The notes under the pieces are model-generated. The model was not told the DNA's origin. It did no database searches and saw nothing but the letters and a program-made list of their open reading frames with translations. The position numbers and the translations under genes are program-made. Positions 36,101 to 46,732 of a stretch of 64,000 bases of DNA are shown here, one piece after another. The stretch comes from Gordionus sp. m RMFG-2023 (taxonomy: Eukaryota; Nematomorpha; Gordioida; Chordodea; Parachordodidae). The stretch spans positions 12,315,366-12,379,365 of the forward strand of contig NC_088777.1 in the NCBI RefSeq assembly GCF_954871325.1. Direction: 5' to 3'. How positions within the stretch are numbered: position 1 is the stretch's first letter; every line of letters begins with the position of its first letter.

Positions 36101-39100
36101 ACATATAAAATATGAAATTCTTCATCAACATTAGCCCTAATTTCCTTAAGTTCTAATAATATGCTCTCCGCTATTCTCATCTTATTAATCAAGTCAATGT
36201 TATGTTTTTGAAAAGTAAATAATGGTAGATAAATATTACACCACTAAAAATTTAAAAATAATAAGTTATCACGTCGGAAAACTTGAAATCGAAATTAATT
36301 GATAAAATAACAGTAGATGAATGTGATAAATAAATGTAATTAAATATTTAATATGAGATAGGAATAAATATTAACAAATATAAATTAATATAAACAATAA
36401 TATTTTTGAAAAATATATCCCGCCATCTGTATTTTTTGGCTTGGCTGCGTACGCGCATGTGGATTCTAAATATAATAAAATAAATTTAACAAAAAACTGA
36501 TGCTCTTATTTTAACAAATTTTAAAGTCTTTAGTTTTTTGGACTCCGAACCCAAATCTGGTTCAGAGATTACCCATTTTTTTAGAACGAGTAGTAAAAAT
36601 AGCAATTTTGCTTTATATTATACACTCTTTAATTGTTTTTATCTATTATATTATATCTTCAAAATTTTAATATTTGCACTTAATTTAAGTAACAAATATC
36701 TAAATATATCAAGGCTTAACGTGAAAATTACCCAACCCATTCACGTTAATTTTTTCCCCCCACCTTACCAGTCAAGGGTTACATCTACTTATTATATTAT
36801 AAAAGGTATTGAATGGAAAAAATTGAAATGGGATGGAATTAATAAATTATTTATAAGTTAATCTTTTTCTCATTTTTACAATTGACCTAATTTGATTAAA
36901 ATAAAATAATTTACTTAATATTTAAATTTTTCTAATATTTTATATGTATATAAATCTCTATACACCTATCCCACTTTTTTTTACCATTACCAAAATAATC
37001 TGGTATAGGCCAATTATTTTTTATGAAATATTATTTTTTTAAAAAATAAGTTTATTTGAAAAAATATATATTATACGATTTTTTTCCTCAGGCTTCCTAT
37101 ACTACAAAAATATTTTTATGATAATTAATTAGAGCGGTGCGACTTAATTTTCGTACTTGGCTAAACAGCTTTTGAACTAGGACATCCTGTTTTATTTTAT
37201 TTTAGGCTGTGTCCAAAATGTTTTGGAAAAAACTTTAAAATTTATAAGTTTTTGCAAATTAATAAAATTATGAAACATGTTCGAAATCTTCCAATATTTT
37301 TTTTTTAAATTTTGTAAAAATTAAAATAAAGAAAAACAAAAAATCAGAAAAAAAATACGAAAAATAACAATGCCACCACCAAATACGTCAATATTACTTA
37401 CTAGTTATTTTCGTAAACCCAAATAAATAAATTTTTATCCAAATTTATTAATTTCTATTATTTTTATAAAAAAATAAATTTTTGTAAATGACGAAAAATG
37501 ATTTAAAACACTATTTTATTTTAACATTAAAGATAGCTTGTTATATACTTTTTGTTTATTTATATTTTTTAGATTTTGGACACAGCCTTAAGTATTTGAT
37601 AGCATTGTTATTTTTTAGTTTTAAAAAATTAATATTGTTAAAAGGCTCTAATTTTAAAAACGGCTAACCCAATATTTTAGCCAAAAAATATTAGGCCAAC
37701 TTAGAAAATTTGCTCATAGATGATTTAGATTTGGATATATATTAAGATTAACATTATTTCTTGCGTAGTATTTTGGCTAAATCGGGCCGTTTATTTAATA
37801 ACACCACATAAAATTTTGATTGTTTAAAATTTTTATAGGTTATTTTTGAATAATGCTAATCTTTTATTCCCTTTTTTTAAAATAAGATTACTAAGTTCTA
37901 CCCATTATAATCTTAAAATATTCAGCCAAGGTAATATTATATTTATTATAATAGTTTTGGTTTATTCTTAACGCTACAATATCAGTAATCTTTGAGAAAA
38001 AATGTCGAAAAAGCTCTGATGGGCTCTGACAGACCTTGATTTGAAATTGATCTATCTCCATTTCTATTCATTATATTCACTTTAAAAAATTATATATTGA
38101 ATTAAAGCTTAAAATACATATTTTAATTTTTTCAAAAAAATTGTTAAGATTAATTATAATTTATGCCAAAATTTTCTAAAAAGGTAAAATTAAAAAAATT
38201 TAACTCTATATTAAAGCCAAAATATTTAATAAAGTCGATACTTATTTTAAATGAAAATATAAATTTTAATATTTTTTACGTATAAGGTTTAAAAAAATGT
38301 GCATGCTTGTAAGGTTTGACAGCCACAAGTCTCACAAGAATGGCTTATATTTTAAAGCTACTGAACCAAAATTAATAAAAATATTTAAATATATTCTAAG
38401 ACAAATTTATTGAAGCTACTGATTTCTTGATATCTTAATAAATAACCAGATGGATCCTATAGACTACGCGAGAATATTGAAGTGTTATATTTTTAAAAAT
38501 AACAATTTCTCTGGTAACTTTAAAGAATTTCTTTTTATCTTCACCAAAACATTGGCTTGGAAATATTGCGTTCAAATTTTTTATCAATTCACGGTTGTAG
38601 TTTTAGAATTTTGCTCTAAACTTCATGTATTATTATTTTTTAATCTTTTATTATCGATACAAATTTAAGTCAAAGTTAAAAGGATACAGAAAGATGAGTA
38701 TGGTTTTTGCTTATAATAAAAATCTTCTATAAACATTGTCTAAAAGATATTTTTTAAAAAATGTGTCTTGTTCTTACTAAAAATCTACTAAGACAGAGTC
38801 TTAAAATTATTGTGCTTGTGCAAACGTTTTAAACGCAGCTTTAAAAAAATAAACTATGTAAGTTCTTGAAACAATTTTTAACGTTTATTTTGTGAATTTA
38901 AATGATGAGCCTCTTATATTAAAAGATTTCTTTTTTTTTATAAACCAAGTTTTGCAAAAAAATATCTATGAATCTGTATATTATTGAGGTAAAAATTATT
39001 AAATTGTATATTATTCCTTTATCTTAAATATCTCTTAAAAACATTAACAAAACAAAAAAAGAGAGGGACCCAGAAGATCTCGAGAATCAATAACGTTATA

Positions 39101-40138
39101 CTGATCTGCATAGCACTCACCTTAGGATCCGGAGTAGTTAGCCTTATAGCGAAATGGTTAAGCTTTATTCATTTCCTTTACCTGTTTTCTTACGTTAAAT
39201 TGTTTGTTACCTTGATCAAATATATCCCTCAGGTATATATATATATATATATATGTTTTTTAAATACACGTCGAATATATAAAAGATATTTTAAAAAGAA
39301 ATGTTATATTACCTATGTTTCTAATTAATATTTTTACTAATATTATGAGGAAATCTGTCTAAATTTTATAGTTATTATTATCCTTCTTATTTTATTTACA
39401 GGGAAAGCACTTACTATGTACTATTATTACAAACAATTAGGAATAAATTATCAAAAAAAAATTTAATTCCCGACTATATTCAAAGCTAAATATTTTGCTG
39501 AAACTTCCCCATTTTAAAAAAAACATAATCATTGATCAAAAATGCTAAATTCTGGGAATTTAACAAATCAGCGAATCAATATATTCTTGCACTTCTATAT
39601 TTATCTAAAATTAAATTAAACTTTGCATATTGTGACATATTTATCATTATTATATATCAATCATTTTTTTATACAAATAAAGGCATACCTCAATTATAAA
39701 CGTAAGTCCACTGTTGGCTGGAACATATGGGGAATAATCCTGGATTCCACGGGGGGAATTTTTAGTTTTGCTCAAATGGTTTTATTATCCTGCAGCGGTA
39801 GTAAATCTATGTCAAACCTTAATTTTCTTTCAAAAAACTCGGGAGCAGTCGTCTTAAATAGTCATACCTACCCGGCTTGTGTGAAAGAAATGTTTATATC
39901 GAATCCAGTTAAGTTAATGCTTGCTGCTATCTCTCTATCCTTCGATATTATATTTTACATCCAGCATTATATCCTTTACCGAGAAAACAATGTTGCAAAT
40001 AACTTCTACCAAGATATTAGGGGAAATATCACTAGGAGAGAACTCGGTGTTAACGTAAGGGATACTAGTCACTCCTCTCAGATCAATATTCTTGATAATA
40101 AGAACACTGACGCAGAGGAGAACTCTGGTGTAAAGTAA
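30108..40138 (+). CDS. CTNS: cystinosin (lysosomal cystine/H+ symporter), 3' part, five exons
   Basis: Exons inferred by homology and GT-AG sites: about 30108-30355 (5' edge unresolved), 30393-30486, 30532-30630, 39062-39232, 39683-40138; frame is kept at every junction. Cystinosin is a seven-helix PQ-loop protein that exports cystine from lysosomes with protons. Exon 1 gives [21 protein letters not shown]-loop 1; exon 2 [14 protein letters not shown]; exon 3 [14 protein letters not shown]; exon 4 [17 protein letters not shown]-loop 2; exon 5 [27 protein letters not shown] (the Asp matches the proton-coupling Asp of human cystinosin) and [14 protein letters not shown]. The cytosolic tail has YQDI at 40007-40018, a YxxPhi signal like the human GYDQL. 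The N-terminal lumenal exons were not found; the ATG at 30108 may not be the real start. Exon 5 has ~26 extra residues versus human, possibly an in-frame short intron (39798-39887). Confidence 0.9.
31792..32014. mobile_element. 223-bp hAT MITE (TAGTGTTGTTAAAC family), best copy
   Basis: TIRs TAGTGTTGTTAAAC and GTTTAACAACACTA are exact inverted repeats, and similarity continues inward (AACTCGTTTTGAGCCGATTT against AAATCGGCTCAAAATGAGTC). The target duplication ACCAAATT is perfect (31784-31791 and 32015-32022). Inside the large cystinosin intron. Confidence 0.95.
33060..33285 (+). pseudogene. hAT transposase C-terminal remnant (fourth type) in cystinosin intron
   Basis: Plus-strand frame: [20 protein letters not shown], then KSVCSTAGD and [11 protein letters not shown]. 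This is the ZBED-type hAT C-terminal dimerisation block (usual form YP.L..LA.KYL..PATSVPSERVFSTAGD). Only this tail is present; no termini found. Confidence 0.82.
33340..33440. mobile_element. left end of a GC-rich MITE (family D)
   Basis: ATCAGAGACCTGCATGCCTGGCCTGGG and CTGGCCTGAATTTTTTTT resemble the left ends of the elements at 35306 and 43476 (CAGRGATCTGCA followed by GGCCCGG words). The right end was not identified. Confidence 0.5.
33940..34543. mobile_element. foldback-type element with long inverted arms
   Basis: The left arm, about 33940-34078, and the right arm, about 34361-34543, are imperfect reverse complements over at least 130 bp. Matching words include CACTTTCTATCTCCTT with its partner AAGGAGATGGAAAGTG, TTAATAACAAAT with ATTTGTTATTGA, and TTTCGTCATT with AATGACGAAA. 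No target duplication or coding frame was established, so the superfamily is unknown. Inside the cystinosin intron. Confidence 0.72.
34739..34790. mobile_element. isolated hAT-like terminus
   Basis: CAGGCGCGTACTCAGGAATTT followed by a ten-G tract closely resembles the CAGGCGTAGCCAGGAATTT...GGGG terminus of family A elements. No matching right end was seen downstream, so it is a truncated or heavily diverged copy. Confidence 0.5.
35306..35615. mobile_element. ~310-bp GC-rich MITE (family D)
   Basis: Left CAGAGACCTGCAGGGG and right TGCAGGGCTCTG are imperfect inverted ends. The interior alternates GGGCCGGGCC-type words with runs of A or T. Its length equals the member at 43476-43785, whose target duplication is clear. 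The 8-bp flanks here do not match. Confidence 0.7.
35690..36230 (-). pseudogene. hAT transposase remnant (fifth type) in cystinosin intron, antisense
   Basis: Minus-strand reading gives [35 protein letters not shown] and [13 protein letters not shown]. This order (PR..GRQ.HR followed by ..EEYYR..V.IPFLD) is typical of animal hAT transposases related to the THAP12/52-kDa-repressor proteins. Several stops are present; only the middle of the gene remains. No gene on the plus strand competes here. Confidence 0.7.
37205..37587. mobile_element. 383-bp MITE, PIF/Harbinger-like
   Basis: GGCTGTGTCCAAAATG at the left is matched by ATTTTGGACACAGCC at the right (inverted). TTA flanks both sides (37202-37204 and 37588-37590), the 3-bp target preference of PIF/Harbinger elements. 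No transposase. A short deletion derivative is at 55471-55551, and related sequence, probably reversed, occurs near 48240-48480. Confidence 0.8.
37630..37805. mobile_element. diverged 220-bp-family hAT MITE
   Basis: ATTGTTAAAAGGCTC...AAAACGGCTAACCCAATATTTTAG at the left, GTATTTTGGCTAAATCGGGCCGTTTATTTAATAACAC at the right, and TTTGCTCATAGATG in the middle. The order and spacing match 31792-32014, with the left terminus eroded. Confidence 0.7.
39234..39255. repeat. (TA)n microsatellite at the cystinosin exon 4 donor
   Basis: About eleven TA units begin immediately after the donor GT at 39233. Confidence 0.8.
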
Positions 40139-42130
40139 ATTTTAAAAAAATTGTGCAATTAAATTTTATTTATGTTAATTTTTCTTAAAACATTAAAAGA
40201 ATCTTTTTTTAAAAAATCCATAATTATATAAGATTTAATATATACAATATACATGTGTTTTATACTTTTTAAATTGTATATCGATTCACCTTAAACTTAT
40301 ATTTTAAAATATTATACATGTACATAATTCTTTCCTTTATATTATATATATATATTGTGTTTAGATTTATTTAGAGATTTATACTTTATAGATTATATTA
40401 ATCGTGTTTAATTTATATTATAATAACATTTTATCATAAATTAAAGTCCTTTTTGACTTGATCTCTCTAAACAGTCATAAAGTAGAAATAACCTTAAAAT
40501 TGATTATATTAGGTAAAATTTCAGATTATTTTATATTATTTTAGTGCATTTAAAATTATTCGAATAAATTATTATTTTTGCTTCTGCGTTTTTTTTAATA
40601 TAAGAAGATACAAGGTTAATTGAGAATGCTTATCTATTAATATTATATAATTTAAAAAAAAAATTAGGTTAATAACAGAAATATAATCAAAAATCGTTAT
40701 TATTTTAAAATAAAATTTATAATAATTAATATTTTTTGTGATAAAAATTCTAAAAATAATATAACATATTTTCTAATCCTGTTATTTGTAGACAAATCGA
40801 ATTTATTATATCGTAAACTATATCATTTTTTCATGGAAGTAAGATAAAACGTTAACCATGTCCTTGTTCGACTTATTATTAAACAGCTGACTATATAGAT
40901 TCACACAAATAAACAAACAAGCCAAAATAGGGTCAGCAATAACTATCAAAATTAAGTCGTGCCAGGACATAGCCTTAATAATTTATCTAGAAAAATAAGA
41001 AATATTTTTTGGTACAATTCCCATTCAAGATGAAAAAATGATTTAAAATCCAAGAAACAGAACTTTGCTTGGTTTACAAAACACACGATAAGCCACTCAA
41101 GCCCTTTATGAATAAAATTTTTTTTTTGATATGGCGCCCGACTTGCTCCTATTTTTTCTGCATTCACTAATTGAGCCCACGGTTGGCCCGAAACTGTAAA
41201 AATAGATTCGCAAAAATTTCGAGACACCCATTTTTTATTGTTCTACCCCCCCCCTCCCCCCCCCTTTACCATATTTCCTTAAATATGTCAATAAAAAAAT
41301 GGAACTATAAAAAATTTTGAAATTCTGCTTAAAATACAAGATTTCTTTTTTTTTCATTTTCAAAAAATTTTAAGTTTTGGACCCATCAAGGAGATTAGAG
41401 AATAAATCATAGTTTGAAAAAAAAATATTTCTAAATTGATTTCATATTGAAAGTTTTTGCGTAAAAATTACAAAAGATTTTGGCAAAATTTTATTAAAAA
41501 TTTATTTTTATATAAAAACCAACAATAAAATGAACAATTTCATGATATAATTTATTTGCAAAATTTTCCATTAACTTATCAATATGTAATGTCATTCTCT
41601 AATTATAACAATAGATTAATTATTAAAATTTCCTGTGGCATTCGATTAAAGTATGATTTTTATTAATTTAGGCCTTGTATTTCGTTATTGGAAAAAAAAA
41701 TTTTACATTTTTTTCCCATAATTTTGTTGCCATATTTGGCATTTTATCTATATAACCTGGTAGCGTATAGTGAAAATTGTAGCGCATATACAACATTCTG
41801 AATGTACGTTGACTATGGTTGCTGGAAACTATTATTTATATAAAATAAATGTTATTTAATATGGTTTTATCTGAATAGATTAATCTTAGTTAGCTAAAAT
41901 AGAGAAAACAAAACATAATAGAATATTAAAATTAATTTATTTTCAATGATCTGTCATTTGAAATAATGGTATAGACAATAAGTAATTAAATTTACTTCTA
42001 CAACTAATTTGCTGAATAAAATAATAATAGTAATTGTTTTTGAATGATTTGTAAAATCAGAAAAAAATAATACAATCAATTTATTTTATCTTCATATATT
42101 ATACAAATAAAATTTGGATTTATTGGTATT
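40139..42130. other. cystinosin 3' flank and AT-rich intergenic DNA
   Basis: Cystinosin 3' UTR presumably begins here; no single poly(A) signal stands out. A C-rich tract at about 41245-41268 and a modestly GC-richer patch at 40950-41230 are present, but no gene is supported. Confidence 0.4.
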
Positions 42131-42136
42131 TAAGTT

Positions 42137-42454
42137 TGAGATCTATACATCACCGGCTGGGTCTATTTTTTAAAAATTTCTGGCCGGGCGGGTCAAGCTA
42201 AAATTTTTAAATATGATAACATTACATTTTGTCAAATAAATTGTGTAAAAAACAATGCACTAATATTGTTTATTTATAGAATATTTTTTTACAATATATT
42301 AAATTTTTCTATATTCTAAATAATTTTATTATTTCGGGTTGGGTTTTCGGAAAAAAATAAAAAAAATTTGATCGGGCCAGACAAAGACAATAATTTTAAA
42401 TCGGGCCTGGCTGGGTTTAAAAAATTTGTTTTGTCTGGCCCGATGCAGATCACT
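42137..42454. mobile_element. ~318-bp GC-rich MITE (family D)
   Basis: Left GAGATCTATACATCACCGGC, right GGCCCGATGCAGATCACTA. Interior words GGCCGGGCGGG, ATCGGGCCAG and GGGCCTGG. Length and layout match 43476-43785. No clean target duplication read. Confidence 0.7.
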
Positions 42455-42872
42455 AATTTTGCCCCCGGAATAACATTTAAAATTATTCTAAAAATATATC
42501 TGAGGGAAATTTATTTGCCAAAATATACCATATTATAATTTATAGCTTATCCGTTTTAAATATTAAATTATTCGCCTACAAAATCAAAATGTTTGATATA
42601 CGGTTTCGTACTGGAGAGCGAAAGATGGTGAGGAAAGGGGGTTTCTGCCTAAGAATCGGTCGGCGCTGAAAACATAATTTAAAAAAAACTTATTAAGCGT
42701 CAAGATTATTAAATATTTTGTGTAGTTTACTATAGAGGTTTGCTTTGGTTATGCCCACAAGCCCTCCCGCCTAATATTTTAAAAAAATTTAATCCGCCTT
42801 TAGTTATTGAAATAAATACACCTACTCGCCCGCCCTTTAGTCTAAAAAGTGTCTAAAAAAAAGATTTAGTAT
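42455..42872. other. intergenic DNA
   Basis: A GC-richer strip at 42600-42675 and CCCGCCTAATATTTT near 42765 suggest further decayed MITE material. No coding signal. Confidence 0.35.
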
Positions 42873-43857
42873 CAGCGCTACATCCAGCGTCTACATGAGT
42901 GGGTGGGGGAGGTAAGAACAGTTTGTATCCAACTCTTTTTGAAGGGGGTGGGAGGTAGGTGCCTTTAAGGGGGGTAGGTAAGATTTATTGTGGGTTATCT
43001 ATTAAATTTTTAAATGATATGGAGAAAAATATATTGATGTAAAGATTAATACTTTTATTATAAATCTATTATGAAACAATGATATTGCTAATCATCGACC
43101 AAATCCATATATTGCATAATTCATAGACACTATTTTCCAAATAAAACAACTTTCTACTATCCTTTTATATAATTTAAAAGGGTTAGACATTCTCAGCAAA
43201 CTCATTCATGCCAAACAATATACTATAATAATGCATTCATTGTAAATGAGGGGGTTTTTAATTGAATTCATGATCCAAAAAATAACTCTTTTATATTCCC
43301 AATATTTTGTAAGTTGGTAGTATAGCTAAAATAATTTAAGTTATTCTTTTAAAATTTATGAAAGGATTATCATAATTATATGTGATTTAAGTTATTCTTT
43401 TAAAATTTATGAAAGGAGTATCATAATTATAGGTAAAATAATAATGTAGGCAGCGGAAATATTTAGGGCGGTAGTTAGTGATCTGCATCAGGCCTAATTT
43501 TTCAAGCCCGGTCCGAAATTTTTTTTATAGAGTTTTGCCCGGCCCGGCCCGAATTTATATAGAAATTAATTCTTATAATTATTCAAAATAAACGATATAT
43601 GTTATATGGCGCCTATTTTCTATAAATAAAATCACATATTTTTATTTTACATAAAAATTCAGCATAAAATTGATAAATTTAGATATATTTTAAAAAATTT
43701 TTAAGGCCCGACCCGGCCCGGCCCGAATTTTCTTAAAAATTATTAGGTTCGGGCCGGATGCCAGGCTTACTTTTGCAGATCTCTAGCGGTAGGCATCGGA
43801 TTATGGGGGTTTGCATCCAGTGAAAATCCTGTCATGTAGACGATGGCTACATCCCTG
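42873..43857. mobile_element. ~1-kb inverted-repeat element hosting a nested MITE
   Basis: CAGCGCTACATCCAGCGTCT at the left and, on the other strand, CAGGGATGTAGCCATCGTCT at the right form a ~25-bp imperfect TIR of hAT type (CAG...). The 8-bp flanks do not match. There is no transposase frame. A direct repeat of TTTAAGTTATTCTTTTAAAA lies inside near 43335 and 43385 (about 50-bp period). The 310-bp MITE at 43476-43785 is inserted in it. Confidence 0.7.
43476..43785. mobile_element. 310-bp GC-rich hAT MITE (family D), reference copy
   Basis: Ends TAGTGATCTGCATCAGGCC and TTTTGCAGATCTCTA, inverted. Flanks GCGGTAGT (43468-43475) and GCGGTAGG (43786-43793) are an 8-bp duplication with one mismatch. 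Interior tracts CCCGGCCCGGCCC near 43540 and 43710 face each other in inverted orientation, so the element can fold into a long hairpin. Confidence 0.9.
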
Positions 43858-44003
43858 AAAAAAGGTTTTATAATTTATGAAATTGCCATATTAAGTATTA
43901 AAATAATATTCAATTTGAAATACGGATAAGGAATTTGATCTAATAAAATTCTTATGTAATAATATAAAATTTATATTTATTAATACTAAAAACCTTTCAG
44001 TAA

Positions 44004-44150
44004 TGGAAATTCCTCTTTCAGAAGAAACACTGGTTTTTGGAATTGCTAATATTTTTCTAGCTAATCTTAATAGTTTTGATAAGTCTTTTTCTTGTCATTT
44101 CCATCAAAGTAGAGTAAGGAATCCTTTTAAAGTACATGCTCTACTCAAGT
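44004..44150 (+). other. possible orphan coding exon (weak)
   Basis: An ATG follows AACCTTTCAG closely, and the frame stays open for 49 codons with balanced composition (EETLVFGIANIFLANLNSF, then HFHQSRVRNP), ending at CTCAAGTAAGAT, a good donor consensus. I do not recognise the protein, and no partner exon was found nearby. It could be chance or a decayed transposon segment. Confidence 0.25.
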
Positions 44151-45147
44151 AAGATACATAAATAAGAAGTGACATTAATAATAAATAAATAATTTAAATG
44201 AATTTATTTATAAATTGTTAACTTAAACTAAACTAAGTAGACTAAAATTTTGCTAAATTGACAAAAACTTATTACTGATTTGAATATTTTGTTATGTCGT
44301 TAGGTAATGCTCTCCTTTGCAACAACTACATCTTCCCATCTGATGTTATTTAATTTTGACATAGATGCTATCTAATCAAATCCAACATGTTTTGAATATA
44401 TTCTTTTACCTAATTAATTTCTTCCTAACAAAACATCCTCAGTTATCGGTACTTTAATATTAAAAATATTGAGATTTTATGGAGCATATTTTTCTTAACG
44501 TTTACTAAAATCATTCTAAATATAAAAGTTGTAAATTGTTTGACCCGCACGCCCGCCCACCCGCCCGTTTTTAAAAAATTTTAACCCACTCACCCGCCTA
44601 CTCACTTAGATAGATGGGGCGTGGGCGAGTGAAAAACCCGAGCATTGTTCAATATTTAATTATAAATATTTTTTAAAATGATATTTATAAATTCGAAATC
44701 CATGGGCTACTTAAATAATATAAATTTATTTAATTATATAAGTTAAAAACCAATTGTGGCTATAGCTGATAATACTTTTGCGAAGCTCCTATAATGACAC
44801 TAATTTGGCCTTACAAGTAATTTTACAATGAAAACTATTTGTGTTGATTTTTTCAACAACATAATCTTTAAATTTTTATAGTGACTCCTTATAATTTTTC
44901 TAACAAAAAAAATCTTGAAGAAATAAATACTTTTTATCTTCATAAAAATCAAAATTTAATTTTTTTTACAAAACAGAAAATTCAAACAAAGGAGTGAGAG
45001 GTTCATATTCCAGTTCATAATAATTTGATTAAAAGAATTAAAATACATGGGGAAAATAATAATAATTGATTTTTTTTTACGAAGTATTCATCTCAAACTT
45101 ACACCTGCAACAAATACCAATATTTTCTTGGTATACAATAATTGTCA
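44151..45147. other. AT-rich intergenic DNA
   Basis: No gene recognised. Near 44540-44645, GCCCGCCCACCCGCCC and its rough inverse GGGGCGTGGGCGAGTG form an inverted pair about 80 bp apart, probably a small MITE remnant. Confidence 0.4.
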
Positions 45148-45360
45148 GGGATCTGCAAATGGCAAAATTTTCAGGTCCGGGGAAAATTTAGCAGTTGCCC
45201 GACTCGGCCCCGCAAATTTTTAACTGGCCCGCTTTCTATTTTTTTTTACAAGCCAATAAAAAAAATATTATTTATTTTTTAATCTCAATTAAGAAGGGCG
45301 GGAATTTTTATTTTTTGAACGGCGCAGCCCATTATTTTTTAGCCCGGCTGCCTAAAAAAA
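45148..45360. mobile_element. family D MITE, truncated
   Basis: Begins TCAGGGATCTGCAAATGG and contains CCCGACTCGGCCCCGCAAAT, GGCCCGC and AGCCCGGCTGCC. The right terminus is not recognised. Confidence 0.55.
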
Positions 45361-45933
45361 AATTCAACATAAAATCATATAATTCTATTAGATTTCAAAA
45401 CTATGCATTGCCAATACCTGATAAACACGCGTAAATGATATATTATATTGGTTTAAATGAATGCAAATATTATTTAGAAATTAATAAAGATTTATTTCGT
45501 GAATTTTTATATATTTTAGTGGATAACGAAAATATTTACAATTTGCCGGTGATATTATTATTGTTTTAAATTTACCGCAAAATATACGATAACTATTTAT
45601 TAGTATTACTTTAAGTAATAAATATCTCGATCTCTTTAACTAAATTTATTATATAAGTTTAGCATCTGAAAAGAAAAGCAATATTTTTGTATTGTATGTA
45701 CATTCATATATATTATTTATTTCTGATATTGTAATTGAAGTCAAAGATATGGATAACGAAAAAACTTAAATAATCCTGATTCTGAAAACGCTTTTAATGA
45801 ACAAGGACAAATATAATAAAAGTTTCTATAATAATGGAAAAAAGAATTTTTATTCTTCCCTAAGGTGTGAGAATTAAAACCAATACAATATAGGAAAAAT
45901 AAACAAGTGTTTTGATTACTGCTCGTTGTGAAC

Positions 45934-46107
45934 AAATTTTTCAATATTTTATCCAGAAAAATATTGCGCCAGCCTTAAGATTTTGCTTATAGATGGTAAT
46001 GTATATCTATTAAAAAATCTAGAGGTTTAGGCAATATTTTTGTGACTAAAATATTGAGTTATCCATTTTTGAAAATAGGCTCAAATCGAGCCATTTAAAA
46101 CACTAAA
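45934..46107. mobile_element. 220-bp-family hAT MITE, left end eroded
   Basis: CAATATTTTATCCAGAAAAA, CCTTAAGATTTTGCT, ATATTGAGTTATCCA and CTCAAATCGAGCCATTTAAAACACTA follow the layout of 31792-32014. Confidence 0.72.
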
Positions 46108-46372
46108 ATAAACCTAAAAACAGTTTTGAAATTCATTTCACATGCTTGTAAAATGAATTGATTTTATGTCATTTACATAAAGATGAAATATGCACTACAT
46201 TTCTCATTATTCTTGGTAATATAAACACATGATTTGATAATAATAAAAAACTTATGAAACCATAAAATATCGCTATTTGTAATAGCGAAACGTATTATCA
46301 ATCCCTTGGCTGAATATAATTAATGATAATGAATATTTTATGTTAGAATCACTACTCTTTTTCATTACTTAC

Positions 46373-46732
46373 ATAGGCGTATCCAGGATTTTTCCAAGGA
46401 GTGGAGCACTATTGTGTGTTTTCACCCCATTAATTTTATTGGAGCACTTTACGTCCACTTATTGTAGACTATTGGCTATATTATATTTATAAAAATAATT
46501 TTGGGTTTTAACTTTACATTATTATTAAATGCTTATTTTCTAAAAATTTTGAATTATAGTATATAAAAGTTATTAACTTTTACTAATTTTTCTTTCTTAG
46601 TGATATGTTCTTTATATTTTTTGGAGAGGAGAAGGTGGGAGGGAGTGGGGGGGGGGATTTTTTATTAGATTATTATAATTACGAGAACAAGCAATTTTGC
46701 GATCCACGCCTTCCCCCTTGGTTACATGTGTG
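46373..46732. mobile_element. ~360-bp family A-related element
   Basis: Starts CATAGGCGTATCCAGGAT, an A-type terminus; the right end CCCCTTGGTTACATGTG is a decayed inverse. The interior (CCACTTATTGTAG...) resembles 28430-28620, the sequence into which family A copy 3 inserted. Confidence 0.6.

Larger units (their letters stand above)
30631..39061 (+). other. 8.4-kb cystinosin intron, mostly repeats
   Basis: Lies between the exon ending ...QALIYE (donor GTTAAT) and the exon starting RGTQKISR. It holds a 223-bp MITE, three or more hAT remnants, a foldback element, GC-rich MITEs and a PIF/Harbinger-type MITE, all listed separately. The other introns of this gene are 37, 45 and 450 nt, so the size of this one is due mainly to insertions. 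Confidence 0.8.

Noticed and set aside
36538-36861. 107-codon plus-strand frame in the cystinosin intron
   Set aside because: Biased F/Y/I/K composition and no similarity I recognise; an expected chance frame in AT-rich intron DNA.
40952-41227. 91-codon minus-strand frame
   Set aside because: No recognisable domain or splice partners; it lies next to homopolymer C tracts and looks repeat-derived.
45741-45944. 67-codon minus-strand frame
   Set aside because: It abuts a MITE at 45934 and has no recognisable domain.
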